This document shows positions 34,927 to 44,749 of a stretch of DNA of 64,000 nucleotides, in pieces. The stretch's first letter is position 1; the number at the start of each line of letters is the position of its first letter. This DNA comes from Bacteroidota bacterium (lineage in GTDB: Bacteria; Bacteroidota; Bacteroidia; Bacteroidales; JACABE01), in contig JACABE010000012.1 in the NCBI GenBank assembly GCA_013377005.1, positions 34,422 to 98,421 of the forward strand. The letters run 5' to 3'. The notes below the pieces were generated by a model. The model saw only the letters and a program-made list of their open reading frames with translations. It was not told the origin of the DNA and did not search any database. Made by a program: the position numbers and the translations under genes.

Positions 34927-35092
34927 AATTTTTTGTTTTTATATGTTATGTATAAATGATTTTAATAAATTGGAGACTTAAAAATTGGAGAGTAAAATTA
35001 ATATTATTAATTTAATCTTATTATATTTTTTTGGCTTTTTTCTTAGTTTTCATTCATTAATATAAAATGTAACACAAATCCTTTTAAAACAC

Positions 35093-35123
35093 AAAAGCGA
35101 ACTAATAAATTTAGTTCGCTTTT
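35093..35123 (-). terminator. terminator after yebC
   Basis: AAAAGCGAACTAA at 35093-35105 pairs perfectly with TTAGTTCGCTTTT at 35111-35123, 74 bases beyond the yebC stop on the minus strand. Confidence 0.75.
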
Positions 35124-35196
35124 GCTATTATTGTTTCATATTTACAGATAAAATTTTTGTTATTTATCAGATAATTTATTTTCTATGTTAATCTTA

Positions 35197-35916
35197 TTAT
35201 TCGCTTACCTTCATATTATGAAAGACATTGGTAACATCTTCGTCTTCTTCTAATTTTTCAAGTATTTTATCAACTTCTACTTGCTGTTCGGGTGTTACTT
35301 CTTTCATCTCCGTAGGAATACGCTCAAACTCAAATGTTGAAATAGTAAATAAATTTTCTTCTAAATACTTTTGTATCGGACCAAACGAAGTAAATTCTGC
35401 ATAAATCATGATGAATTGTTCTTCCTCAAAAACATCTTCTGCCCCAAAATCTATAAGCTCAAATTCCAGATCTTCCAAATTGATGCCTTCTTTCTTTTCA
35501 ACTTTAAATGAACATTTGCGCTCGAATAAGTAATCAAGCATACCTGTTGTTCCTAATGTACCATTGTATTTATTAAAATAACTACGAACATTTGCCACCG
35601 TTCTTACAGGATTGTCAGTGGCTGTTTCAACTAATATTGCAACACCATGAGGACCTTTACCTTCATATACCATTTCTTTGTAGTCTTTAGTATCTTTTTC
35701 TGTAGCTTTTTTAATTGCTCTTTCTACATTCTCCCTGGGCATATTTTCCGACTTCGAATTCTGGATTAAAAGCCTTAAACGAGGGTTAGTATTAGGATCT
35801 CCACCACCAGCTTTTGCAGCCATGGTTATCTCTTTTCCTAATTTAGTAAACACCTTGGCCATATTGCCCCAGCGCTTAAACTTACGTGCTTTACGAAACT
35901 CAAATGCTCTTCCCAT
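35197..35916 (-). CDS. yebC: YebC/PmpR family protein
   Basis: 239 residues, standard length. It starts MGRAFEFRKARKFKRW, has the family's IQNSKSENMPRENVERAIKK near 50-70, VYEGKGPHGVAILVETATDN near 83-102 and NKYNGTLGTTGMLDYLFERK near 113-132. YebC proteins are DNA-associated regulators in some species; recent work links members to ribosome rescue at proline stretches. A strong promoter lies 22 bases before the ATG. Confidence 0.93.
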   Translation of the reverse strand: MGRAFEFRKARKFKRWGNMAKVFTKLGKEITMAAKAGGGDPNTNPRLRLLIQNSKSENMPRENVERAIKKATEKDTKDYKEMVYEGKGPHGVAILVETATDNPVRTVANVRSYFNKYNGTLGTTGMLDYLFERKCSFKVEKKEGINLEDLEFELIDFGAEDVFEEEQFIMIYAEFTSFGPIQKYLEENLFTISTFEFERIPTEMKEVTPEQQVEVDKILEKLEEDEDVTNVFHNMKVSE

Positions 35917-35937
35917 TTTGATGTGATTTTTTTATTG

Positions 35938-35967
35938 CAAAATTAAGAATGATATCCTAAGATGCAA
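35938..35967 (-). promoter_or_regulatory. yebC promoter
   Basis: On the minus strand TTG (CAA at 35965-35967), 19 bases, then TAATTTTG (CAAAATTA at 35938-35945). Both elements and the spacing match the Bacteroidota consensus. Confidence 0.75.
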
Positions 35968-36133
35968 TGATAATTTAAAAAATATTTTTAGTAAATATAG
36001 CATATCATCGAAAATAATAATGTTATACACAAACGCCTTTATCTGCATTGATAATTATCAATACATAATTGAGATATGATAATTTTAATTATAAATTATA
36101 TTCTTTCATGACAAATATATGAAATAAATTTAA

Positions 36134-36141
36134 TAATATTG
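36134..36141 (+). promoter_or_regulatory. possible -7 element of the nuo operon
   Basis: TAATATTG, one base from TAnnTTTG, lies 33 bases before the nuoA ATG. No good -33 TTG is present. The same octamer precedes hdrC. Confidence 0.3.
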
Positions 36142-36173
36142 CACAATATTTATTCATCTTTATAAAAAATTGT

Positions 36174-36524
36174 ATGAGCAGTGAAAGTTTAATTTTATTC
36201 TTTATAGTTGCTGTAGTTTTAGTGGGAGGTGCTTTAATCTTTTCAAGTCTTGTTCCTGCAAAATCATTTAATCCTGCTAAATCAGAACCTTACGAATGCG
36301 GAATTCCAACACAAGGTAAAACTTGGCTACAGTTTAATGTTGGTTACTATTTATTTGCTATTCTTTTTCTTGTTTTTGATGTTGAAACTGTATTTTTATT
36401 TCCATGGGCGGTAATAATGAAAACAGTTGGGATGGCTGCTTTTATTGAAATTATGATTTTCTTTTTAATTCTTGGGCTTGGATTATTATATGCCTGGAAA
36501 AAACATGCTTTAATATGGGAATAA
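36174..36524 (+). CDS. nuoA: NADH-quinone oxidoreductase subunit A
   Basis: 116 residues, three membrane helices. It shows the family's [20 protein letters not shown] loop with the conserved Cys, and the second helix region [15 protein letters not shown]. NuoA is a small membrane-arm subunit near the quinone site. First gene of an 11-gene operon; its stop overlaps the nuoB start by 10 bases. Confidence 0.95.
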   Translation: MSSESLILFFIVAVVLVGGALIFSSLVPAKSFNPAKSEPYECGIPTQGKTWLQFNVGYYLFAILFLVFDVETVFLFPWAVIMKTVGMAAFIEIMIFFLILGLGLLYAWKKHALIWE

Positions 36525-37084
36525 AGTCAATGAAATATGAAGATTTCAATGATAATGAAACATTGGAACTTTTTAAACAAACTGGAGGAAACTTATTTTT
36601 CACGACTGTAGATGCAATTGTAAACTGGGGCAGATCCAATTCTGTTTGGCCACTCACGTTTGCTACTGCTTGTTGTGGTATCGAAATGATGGCTGCCGGA
36701 GCTTCTCGTCACGATTTTGCCCGTTTTGGTATCGAAGTTTATCGTGCCAGTCCTCGTCAGGCAGATGTAATTGTTGTTGCTGGAACCATTGTAAACAAAA
36801 TGGCTCCGGTACTTAAACGCTTGTACGATCAAATGCCCGAACCTAAATATGTTATTGCCATGGGAGCCTGTGCTATCTCTGGTGGTCCGTTTTATTATAA
36901 TTCATACCATGTTATCAAGGGAGTTGAAAACGTAATACCTGTGGATGTTTATATTCCGGGTTGTCCACCACGTCCAGAAGCACTTTTGTATGGTGTAATG
37001 CAGTTGCAACGCAAAATACAAACCGAAACCATGAGAAATCCCCGCAAACAACCAGATGTTTTTGCTGATACTGATAATAAATAG
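36515..37084 (+). CDS. nuoB: NADH-quinone oxidoreductase subunit B
   Basis: 189 residues. Ligands of cluster N2 are present: Cys53-Cys54 ([11 protein letters not shown]), Cys119 (MGACAISGG) and Cys150 ([10 protein letters not shown]). NuoB passes electrons to quinone. The first ATG overlaps nuoA by 10 bases; an ATG five codons later (36530) would avoid it and is equally possible. Confidence 0.95.
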   Translation: MGIKSMKYEDFNDNETLELFKQTGGNLFFTTVDAIVNWGRSNSVWPLTFATACCGIEMMAAGASRHDFARFGIEVYRASPRQADVIVVAGTIVNKMAPVLKRLYDQMPEPKYVIAMGACAISGGPFYYNSYHVIKGVENVIPVDVYIPGCPPRPEALLYGVMQLQRKIQTETMRNPRKQPDVFADTDNK

Positions 37085-37111
37085 TTTTCAATTCTTTATA
37101 ATTCAATGTAA

Positions 37112-37570
37112 ATGAATAACGAACAATTAAAAGAAAAAATCTACTCAATCGATTCAACTATTAACATAGTTGAAGGAAAGCAGTATTTAGAATTAAATGT
37201 TGCTCCGGAAGATTTATCGAAAACGGCTTTGATGCTTAAAAATAATCCGGATTTATCTTTCGATTATCTTATTTGCCTTACTGGGAATGATTTACCTGAT
37301 GCTTATGCAGTTGTTTATCATTTAGAATCAACCAAACATAATCATGTAGTTGTTCTAAAAGTAAAAGCAGCAAACAGAGAAAATCCTACTTTAGATACTG
37401 TTAGCAATATATGGATTACTGCTGATTTTCATGAACGTGAAGTATATGATTTGATTGGGATTACATTTAATAATCATCCTGATATGAGAAGAATCTTTTT
37501 AGATGAAGAAGATTGGGTTGGTTATCCATTACGTAAAGATTATACTGATAATAATATAGTTGTAAGATAA
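37112..37570 (+). CDS. nuoC: NADH-quinone oxidoreductase subunit C
   Basis: 152 residues, the 30-kDa subunit. The signature HEREVYDLIGITFNNHPDMRR is split at about residues 109-129, followed by EEDWVGYPLRKDY. It connects NuoB and NuoD in the peripheral arm. It is separate from NuoD (not fused as in E. coli), with 6 bases between them. Confidence 0.94.
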   Translation: MNNEQLKEKIYSIDSTINIVEGKQYLELNVAPEDLSKTALMLKNNPDLSFDYLICLTGNDLPDAYAVVYHLESTKHNHVVVLKVKAANRENPTLDTVSNIWITADFHEREVYDLIGITFNNHPDMRRIFLDEEDWVGYPLRKDYTDNNIVVR

Positions 37571-37576
37571 GTAATT

Positions 37577-38701
37577 ATGGAAGACATTATTATAAACGAA
37601 AATCAGATAAAACAAGAAGAGTACATTGTAAACATGGGCCCACAGCACCCATCCACTCATGGTGTATTGCGTCTGAAAATATCTCTGAAAGGTGAAACAG
37701 TTGAACATATTGAACCTCATTGTGGTTATATCCATCGTGGTATCGAAAAAATGTGTGAAAGACTCACTTATCAGCAAATCATACATTTAACCGATCGCTT
37801 GGATTATTTGTCAGCACATACCAATAATGAAGCTGTTTGTCTTTTGGTTGAAAATGCGCTTCAGATAGAAGTTCCGGAAAGAGTTAAATATATTCGCACT
37901 ATTTTAGATGAATTAACCCGTTTAGCATCTCATCAGCTTTGGTGGTGTGCGTTCGGAATGGATTTAGGTGCCTTGACTACTTATTTCTATGGCTTACGAG
38001 ACAGAGAACTCATATTAGATATTTTTGAAGAAACTACCGGTGCTCGTTTATTACAGAGCTTTAACACTCCGGGAGGTTTAATGAATGATATACATCCAAA
38101 CTTTATTAAAAAAGTAAAAGAGTTTATTGTACATTTCAGAAAGAAATTACCCGAATATGATGAATTGCTGACAGGAAATGTAATTTTACGGGAAAGAACC
38201 AATGATATTGGTCTTTTAACATTAGAAGAAGCAATCAGCTATGGTGTTACAGGTCCATCGGGAAGAGCATCAGGTTTTGCCTGTGATGTAAGGAAACACC
38301 ATCCTTACAGTGCCTATGATAAGGTAGATTTTAAGGAAATTTTATATACAAAAGGCGATTGTTTCCACAGATATAAAGCTAGAGTTGAAGAAATGTGGGA
38401 ATCAATGAAAATTATTGAACAGTTGATAGATAATATTCCTGAAGGTGATTATGCGGTTAAGATGAAACCTATCATCAAACTGCCTGAAGGAGAATATTAT
38501 CAGAGAGTTGAAGCTGCTAGAGGAGAATTTGGCGTTTATGTATTAAGTACAGGAGAAAAATATCCATATCGTGTAAAATTCCGTTCACCAAATTTCAGTA
38601 ATCTATCAGCTATTAATAAACTCGGAGCAGGTCATAAAATTGCAGATTTAGTTGCAATTGGTGGCTCTTTAGATTTAGTAATCCCTGATATTGACAGATA
38701 G
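37577..38701 (+). CDS. nuoD: NADH-quinone oxidoreductase subunit D
   Basis: 374 residues, the 49-kDa subunit forming the quinone chamber with NuoB. It starts with the usual [19 protein letters not shown], has [12 protein letters not shown] near residue 47, and the C-terminal [13 protein letters not shown]. It lacks hydrogenase-type CxxC nickel ligands, as expected. Second half is normal; length is slightly short because it has no long N-terminus. Confidence 0.95.
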   Translation: MEDIIINENQIKQEEYIVNMGPQHPSTHGVLRLKISLKGETVEHIEPHCGYIHRGIEKMCERLTYQQIIHLTDRLDYLSAHTNNEAVCLLVENALQIEVPERVKYIRTILDELTRLASHQLWWCAFGMDLGALTTYFYGLRDRELILDIFEETTGARLLQSFNTPGGLMNDIHPNFIKKVKEFIVHFRKKLPEYDELLTGNVILRERTNDIGLLTLEEAISYGVTGPSGRASGFACDVRKHHPYSAYDKVDFKEILYTKGDCFHRYKARVEEMWESMKIIEQLIDNIPEGDYAVKMKPIIKLPEGEYYQRVEAARGEFGVYVLSTGEKYPYRVKFRSPNFSNLSAINKLGAGHKIADLVAIGGSLDLVIPDIDR

Positions 38702-38742
38702 TTTTTCAACTTTTAATTGTATCACTAACAAAAAAAGAGAAA

Positions 38743-39831
38743 ATGACATTTAATATTTACGATTTTACTTCGTTTAACCAATGGATAGATAAAACATTAT
38801 ATGATAATTTGCCTTCATTTTGGGCATTAATTATTGAAATGACATTAATAGGGGTGGCTTTTCTTTTGTTTTATGCTGTAATAGGTTTATTTTTGGTTTA
38901 TGCCGAACGAAAGGTTTGTGCTTTTATACAAAATAGAGTTGGTCCTAACAGAGTTGGTCCTTATGGGATTTTTCAAACAATTGCCGATTTTATTAAGTTA
39001 TTAATGAAAGAAATTATTCCGATAAATAATGCTGATAAATTTCTTTTCAATCTAGCCCCATTTATAGTAATTATTGCCTCATTTATGGCAATTGCAGCCA
39101 TTCCATTTGGAAAAGGTTTGCATGCCATTGATTTTAATATAGGTATTTTCTATGTTATGGCAGTTTCTTCGTTAGGTGTTGTGGGTATTTTGTTAGCTGG
39201 ATGGTCAAGCAACAACAAATATTCTCTTATAGGAGCAATGCGTAGTGGTGCACAAATTGTTAGCTATGAGCTTTCTGTGGGATTATCAATGGTTACTATG
39301 GTAATATTGGCAGGTAGTATGCAATTATCAGAAATTGTAGAAGCTCAACGTAACGGGTGGTTCATTTTTACAGGACATATTCCAGCATTTATAGCTTTTG
39401 TAATATTCTTAATTGCAAGTACTGCAGAAACCAACAGAGGTCCTTTTGATTTAGCTGAAGCAGAATCAGAATTAACTGCCGGATTCCATACTGAATATTC
39501 AGGTATTAAATTTGCATTCTTTTTCCTTGCCGAATATATGAATATGTTTATAGTTGCATCAATAGCCGCAACTATCTTCTGGGGTGGCTGGATGCCTCTA
39601 CATATAGGTGGTTGGGTTGGATTTAATCATGCAATGGATTTTATTCCACCTTTCTTCTGGTATATGGGGAAAACTCTGATTGTAATATTTTTAATGATGT
39701 GGTTCAAATGGACTTTCCCTCGTTTAAGAATTGACCAATTACTTAAATTGGAATGGAAATATTTATTGCCAATTAACTTATTTAATATCATTTTGATGGC
39801 TTTGGTTGTCTTGATGGGTTGGCATTTTTAA
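38743..39831 (+). CDS. nuoH: NADH-quinone oxidoreductase subunit H
   Basis: 362 residues, about eight membrane helices. Seen are [20 protein letters not shown] near 50-69, [20 protein letters not shown] near 228-247 and a C-terminal [19 protein letters not shown]. NuoH forms the quinone tunnel and the link to the proton pumps. NuoG and NuoEF, which would lie before it in E. coli, are missing: nuoD is followed directly by nuoH. Confidence 0.95.
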   Translation: MTFNIYDFTSFNQWIDKTLYDNLPSFWALIIEMTLIGVAFLLFYAVIGLFLVYAERKVCAFIQNRVGPNRVGPYGIFQTIADFIKLLMKEIIPINNADKFLFNLAPFIVIIASFMAIAAIPFGKGLHAIDFNIGIFYVMAVSSLGVVGILLAGWSSNNKYSLIGAMRSGAQIVSYELSVGLSMVTMVILAGSMQLSEIVEAQRNGWFIFTGHIPAFIAFVIFLIASTAETNRGPFDLAEAESELTAGFHTEYSGIKFAFFFLAEYMNMFIVASIAATIFWGGWMPLHIGGWVGFNHAMDFIPPFFWYMGKTLIVIFLMMWFKWTFPRLRIDQLLKLEWKYLLPINLFNIILMALVVLMGWHF

Positions 39832-39865
39832 TCAAAATTTATTTTACAAGCGATAATAATCTGAT

Positions 39866-40366
39866 ATGAACGCTATCTTAAATTATTTGAAAGAATTATT
39901 TGGAGGAATTAAAACCTTACTTACAGGAATGAAAGTAACAGGTTATTATTTTGTTCATCCTAAAGAAATTATAACTCAGCAATATCCGGAAAACAGGAAA
40001 ACATTAAAAATGTTTGATCGTTTTAAAGGAGAAGTTACAATGCCTCACGATGAAAATAATCAACACAAATGTACAGCTTGTGGTATTTGTGAAATTAATT
40101 GTCCAAACGGAAGTATTGAAGTCATCAGCAAACAAGTTGAAAAGGCTGACGGAAAAACTAAGAAAGAACTTGATGTGTATATATATAAATTATCAATGTG
40201 TACATTTTGTGGAATTTGTATAAAAGTTTGCCCTCAGGATGCCATTACTTTCTCACAAGGATTTGAACATGCTGTTTTTAATAAAGAGAAGCTGATTAAA
40301 ACTTTAAATAAACCAGGCTCTTCACTAAAGGAAAAGGTAAAAGAGGTTAAAGAAGTTATAGAATAA
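39866..40366 (+). CDS. nuoI: NADH-quinone oxidoreductase subunit I
   Basis: 166 residues. Two [4Fe-4S] motifs: Cys69, 72, 75, 79 (CTACGICEINCP) and Cys112, 115, 118, 122 (CTFCGICIKVCP), for clusters N6a and N6b. With no NuoEFG, NuoI is the outermost electron carrier and the likely docking site for ferredoxin. The C-terminal 30 residues are lysine-rich. Confidence 0.95.
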   Translation: MNAILNYLKELFGGIKTLLTGMKVTGYYFVHPKEIITQQYPENRKTLKMFDRFKGEVTMPHDENNQHKCTACGICEINCPNGSIEVISKQVEKADGKTKKELDVYIYKLSMCTFCGICIKVCPQDAITFSQGFEHAVFNKEKLIKTLNKPGSSLKEKVKEVKEVIE

Positions 40367-40403
40367 ATCAACATCATTAGTTTTTTAATAAAAGAAATTT
40401 ATT

Positions 40404-40916
40404 ATGTCAGGAAATCAAATAATGTTTGTAATTTTTTCAGCGATAATATTAATATTTTCGATATTAACAGTTACAAGCCGAAGAATACTCAGAGCAGCAA
40501 CATTCTTATTAATTGTGCTAATTTCTACTGCAGCCATGTATTTTATGTTGAATTATCAATTTTTGGCAGCAGTTCAGCTTACACTCTATGCAGGTGGTAT
40601 TGTGGTGCTCATAATATTTTCAATTTTGTTAACCAGCCATATTGATGAAAAGTTTGAAACCCCTGCTTTAATGAAAAAAGTTTATGCAGCGATTGCTGCA
40701 ATTATGGGAGCTGTATTGGTATGTACTACATTGCTAAATTACACTTTCACTCAGGGAAACGATGCTGCAAAAGATGTAAATATGAATTTAATAGGAAATA
40801 GTTTAATTAGTTGGGGAGAACAAGGTTATGCCCTTCCTTTCGAATTAATTAGTATTTTATTGCTTGCCGCTATGATTGCTGCAATTGTTGTTGCTAAAAA
40901 AGTAAAAACCAAATAA
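40404..40916 (+). CDS. nuoJ: NADH-quinone oxidoreductase subunit J
   Basis: 170 residues, five membrane helices. The conserved AAVQLTLYAGGIVVLIIFS stretch near residues 52-70 holds the pi-bulge helix. A membrane-arm subunit next to NuoK, two bases upstream of nuoK. Confidence 0.93.
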   Translation: MSGNQIMFVIFSAIILIFSILTVTSRRILRAATFLLIVLISTAAMYFMLNYQFLAAVQLTLYAGGIVVLIIFSILLTSHIDEKFETPALMKKVYAAIAAIMGAVLVCTTLLNYTFTQGNDAAKDVNMNLIGNSLISWGEQGYALPFELISILLLAAMIAAIVVAKKVKTK

Positions 40917-40918
40917 TT

Positions 40919-41236
40919 ATGAATACAGGAATACCATTAGAGTACTTTTTAATTACAGCCACTCTCATGTTTTTTGTGGGAGTTTATGGTTTTATGACTC
41001 GCAAAAATATGATTACTATTTTAATGTCAGTTGAATTGATGTTAAATGCTGTAAATATTAATTTTCTTTCTTTTAACCGCTACTTATTTCCGGGGCAATT
41101 AGAGGGTCATTTTTTTGCACTTTTTATTATAGCCGTTGCTGCCGCCGAAGCTGCTGTTGCAATAGCTATTATTATAAATATTTACAGGCATTTCCAATCT
41201 ATCGACGTGGAAAAAGCTGATGAAATGAAATACTAA
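40919..41236 (+). CDS. nuoK: NADH-quinone oxidoreductase subunit K
   Basis: 105 residues, three membrane helices, with the essential Glu in ILMSVELMLNAVNINFLSF (about residues 38-56) and the second Glu in AAAEAAVAIAIIINIYR. It begins two bases after nuoJ. Confidence 0.95.
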   Translation: MNTGIPLEYFLITATLMFFVGVYGFMTRKNMITILMSVELMLNAVNINFLSFNRYLFPGQLEGHFFALFIIAVAAAEAAVAIAIIINIYRHFQSIDVEKADEMKY

Positions 41237-41255
41237 TAAATTATACTTAAATTAT

Positions 41256-43202
41256 ATGATAGATTTTAGTTTTACAGTATTAATCCCATTAATTCCGATA
41301 TTTGTTTTTCTTTTTGTTGGGTTAGTGGGGCATAAAATGAAACCAATGGTATCTGGAATTATCGGAACTTTGGGTTTAGCCACTTCAGCTATTTTATCTT
41401 ATTTTACTGCTTATATGTATTTTTTCAGGGTAGGTAAAGTAAATGATGTTTACCAGTCTTTTGTTGGTAATGGACCTATCGCAAAAACAGTAAATATCAC
41501 TTGGCTGCAATTAACAGATAAATTGCATATTGATATGGGGGTATTACTTGACCCAATTTCAGTAATGATGTTGATTGTAATTACCACAATTTCTTTAATG
41601 GTACATATTTACAGCTTGGGCTATATGAAAGGTGAAAAAGGATTTGCTCGTTTTTATGCTTTCCTTTCATTATTCAGTTTTTCGATGTTAGGCTTGGTAT
41701 TGGCAACCAATATTTTCCAGATGTATATTTTCTGGGAATTAGTGGGCGTTTCTTCTTTTCTATTAATAGGATTCTATTACGAAAAACCATCAGCTGTGGC
41801 TGCTTCTAAGAAAGCATTTATTGTTACACGTTTTGCTGATTTAGGTTTTTTAATTGGTATTTTGATATTATCCTTTAATACAGGGACTTTCGATTTTAAG
41901 TCACTAACTGATATTCATGGTACTGCTATTACATCTGGTGCTGGTGCTTCTTTCTTAGGCTTATCAGTAATGACATGGTCATTAATTTTTGTATTTATGG
42001 GTGGTGCAGGTAAATCAGCCATGTTTCCTCTACATATTTGGTTACCGGATGCTATGGAAGGTCCAACTCCTGTTTCAGCATTAATCCATGCTGCAACAAT
42101 GGTTGTTGCCGGTGTATATTTGGTTGCAAGATTATTCCCTGTTTATGCGCTTTCTGCTCCCGACGGTTTAACTGTTGTAGCTTATGTGGGCTCTTTTTCA
42201 TCCCTTTTTGCAGCAGTTATTGCTTGTACACAATTAGATATAAAACGGGTACTTGCTTATTCTACTATGTCTCAAATTGGGTATATGATGGTTGGACTTG
42301 GCGTTTCTAAATACGGTGGTGAAGCAGGTTTAGGTTATATGGCTTCTATGTTCCATTTATTTACACACGCTATGTTCAAGGCTTTATTATTCTTAGGAGC
42401 AGGTGCAATAATTCATGCAGTTCATAGTAATGTTATGAACGAAATGGGTGGTTTAAGAAAATATTTACCAATAACTCATGTTACTTTTTTAATTGCATGT
42501 TTAACCATTGCCGGTATTCCTTTTTTATCAGCATTCTTTAGCAAAGATGAAATACTAAGTGCTGCTTATCATCATAATAGATTAATCTTTGTAGTTCAGT
42601 TGTTTGTTGCAGGTTTAACTGCATTTTATATGTTCCGTTTGTACTTCAGGGTATTTTGGAATAAAGAACCTCACTATCACCACACCCCCCATGAAGCACC
42701 TATTACAATGACTATTCCTTTAATATTTTTAGCCATTGCTTCAATATTTGCAGGATATATCAAATTTAGTCATTTTGTTTCTTCAGATTCAATTCCTTTT
42801 GAGTCTGAAATTGAATGGATGAATGTCGCAATCCCTTCTATCATTGTTGGATTAATTGGTATAGGTGTTGCTTTTGTTATGTATAAAAAAGAAAGTAATT
42901 TACCAGACAAAATGGCTTCAGGTTTAAAATTACTTTATGTTGGTGCTTTCAACAAGTTTTATTTTGATGAAATTTATCTTTTTGTAACTAAAAAAATAAT
43001 TTTTAATTATATTTCTCGACCTGTTGCTTGGTTCGATAGACATATTGTAGATGGATTTATGAATGCAATTGCTGCAGTCACCAACTATGTATCGCTAAAA
43101 ATCAAAGGATTCCAGTCCGGACAAGTTCAACAATATGCTTTTGTTTTTGTTTCAGGAGCAATTTTGCTTAGCGTAGTTTTCATTTACTTATTTTCAAAAT
43201 AA
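41256..43202 (+). CDS. nuoL: NADH-quinone oxidoreductase subunit L
   Basis: 648 residues, antiporter-like with about 16 membrane helices and the long lateral helix at the C-terminus. It has IFWELVGVSSFLLIGFYYE near residues 162-180, GGAGKSAMFPLHIWLPDAME near 250-269 and THAMFKALLFLGAGAIIHA near 371-389, the conserved Glu/Lys/His of the proton path. Confidence 0.95.
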   Translation: MIDFSFTVLIPLIPIFVFLFVGLVGHKMKPMVSGIIGTLGLATSAILSYFTAYMYFFRVGKVNDVYQSFVGNGPIAKTVNITWLQLTDKLHIDMGVLLDPISVMMLIVITTISLMVHIYSLGYMKGEKGFARFYAFLSLFSFSMLGLVLATNIFQMYIFWELVGVSSFLLIGFYYEKPSAVAASKKAFIVTRFADLGFLIGILILSFNTGTFDFKSLTDIHGTAITSGAGASFLGLSVMTWSLIFVFMGGAGKSAMFPLHIWLPDAMEGPTPVSALIHAATMVVAGVYLVARLFPVYALSAPDGLTVVAYVGSFSSLFAAVIACTQLDIKRVLAYSTMSQIGYMMVGLGVSKYGGEAGLGYMASMFHLFTHAMFKALLFLGAGAIIHAVHSNVMNEMGGLRKYLPITHVTFLIACLTIAGIPFLSAFFSKDEILSAAYHHNRLIFVVQLFVAGLTAFYMFRLYFRVFWNKEPHYHHTPHEAPITMTIPLIFLAIASIFAGYIKFSHFVSSDSIPFESEIEWMNVAIPSIIVGLIGIGVAFVMYKKESNLPDKMASGLKLLYVGAFNKFYFDEIYLFVTKKIIFNYISRPVAWFDRHIVDGFMNAIAAVTNYVSLKIKGFQSGQVQQYAFVFVSGAILLSVVFIYLFSK

Positions 43203-43216
43203 AATAATAGGAAGAA

Positions 43217-44722
43217 ATGGATATATTATCATTATTAGTTGTTATACCGATTATCACTGTTCTTGGTATAATGTTTGTTAAGGATCCGAAGCATGTACGT
43301 ATTGTTTCTGCTATCGGAATGGGATTGCAGCTATTACTTGCCGGATATTTGGTTTATGCTTATTTATCAGCACGTAATGCCGGAGATACTTCTGAAATGT
43401 TATTTATGGCAGACCATGTTTGGTATGCGGCACTCAATATCCATTATACTGTTGGTGTTGATGGTGTTTCTGTTGCAATGATTGCTTTAACCGGAGTTGT
43501 AGTTTTTGCAGGAATTTTTGCTTCGTGGCAAGTAGATTTTCTTCCCAAAGAGTTTTTTATCTCTCTTATTTTACTAGCATCGGGAGTTTTTGGCTTTTTT
43601 ATTTCTTTAGACTTATTTACCATGTTCCTGTTTTATGAAGTTGCTGTTATTCCAATGTATCTTTTGATTGGAATTTGGGGAAGCGGACCTAAAGAATATG
43701 CTGCTATGAAATTAACTTTGATGCTAATGGGTGGATCTGCACTATTATTAGTTGGATTATTAGGTATTTATACTAATTCGGCTCCAAATGGAGGTCCTTT
43801 AACCTTTAATATTTTAGAAATTGCTAAAGTTCATATCCCTATTGAAGCCCAAAGAATGTTTTTCCCTATGACTTTTGTAGGTTTTGGGATTTTAGGTGCT
43901 TTATTTCCCTTCCATACATGGTCGCCAGATGGTCATGCTTCTGCTCCTACTGCAGTATCAATGCTTCATGCAGGAGTTTTGATGAAACTTGGAGGTTACG
44001 GAGCATTTAGAGTTGCCATTTTCTTATTACCAGAAGCAGCTCATGAATTATCATGGATATTTATTATTCTTACATCTATAAGTGTTGTTTATGGCGCTTT
44101 CGGAGCAATCGTTCAGAAAGATTTAAAATACATCAATGCTTATTCATCTGTAAGCCATTGTGGATTGGTACTTTTTGCCGTTCTGATGATGAATAAAACA
44201 GCAATGGATGGAGCTATCTTACAAATGATTTCTCACGGTTTGATGACAGCACTTTTCTTTGCTTTAATTGGTATGATTTATGGTCGTACGCATACTCGTA
44301 TGATTAATGAAATGGGTGGTTTAATGAAAATAATGCCTTTCTTAGGTGTGGCTTATGTAATTGCTGGTTTGGCTTCATTAGGCTTACCTGGTTTAAGTGG
44401 TTTTGTTGCTGAAATGACTATTTTCTTTGGAGCCTTCCAACATGTTGACACTTTTCATAGAGTTGTTACTTTAGTTGCTGTTTCATCGATTGTAATTACA
44501 GCAGTTTATATTTTGCGTGTGGTTGGAGCTTTACTTTTCGGACCCATAAAAAATGAGCATTTTCTTCATCTTGACGATGCAAAATGGTTTGAACGGTTAT
44601 CAACCGTTACACTTATAATTGCAATAGCTGCAATAGGGTTGGCACCATTTTGGTTATCAACAATGATTGGTGACAGCTTGCAACCGATAATTGATAAGCT
44701 TTCAATGGTAATTCCAGGTTAA
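43217..44722 (+). CDS. nuoM: NADH-quinone oxidoreductase subunit M
   Basis: 501 residues, antiporter-like, about 14 helices. The conserved FLFYEVAVIPMYLLIGIWG near 138-156 with the pumping Glu, FPFHTWSPDGHASAPTAVSM near 231-250 and a Lys/His-containing SVSHCGLVLFAVLM are visible. It is between nuoL (14 bases) and nuoN (27 bases). Confidence 0.95.
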   Translation: MDILSLLVVIPIITVLGIMFVKDPKHVRIVSAIGMGLQLLLAGYLVYAYLSARNAGDTSEMLFMADHVWYAALNIHYTVGVDGVSVAMIALTGVVVFAGIFASWQVDFLPKEFFISLILLASGVFGFFISLDLFTMFLFYEVAVIPMYLLIGIWGSGPKEYAAMKLTLMLMGGSALLLVGLLGIYTNSAPNGGPLTFNILEIAKVHIPIEAQRMFFPMTFVGFGILGALFPFHTWSPDGHASAPTAVSMLHAGVLMKLGGYGAFRVAIFLLPEAAHELSWIFIILTSISVVYGAFGAIVQKDLKYINAYSSVSHCGLVLFAVLMMNKTAMDGAILQMISHGLMTALFFALIGMIYGRTHTRMINEMGGLMKIMPFLGVAYVIAGLASLGLPGLSGFVAEMTIFFGAFQHVDTFHRVVTLVAVSSIVITAVYILRVVGALLFGPIKNEHFLHLDDAKWFERLSTVTLIIAIAAIGLAPFWLSTMIGDSLQPIIDKLSMVIPG

Positions 44723-44749
44723 TTAACAGAAATTCATTATAGTATATAT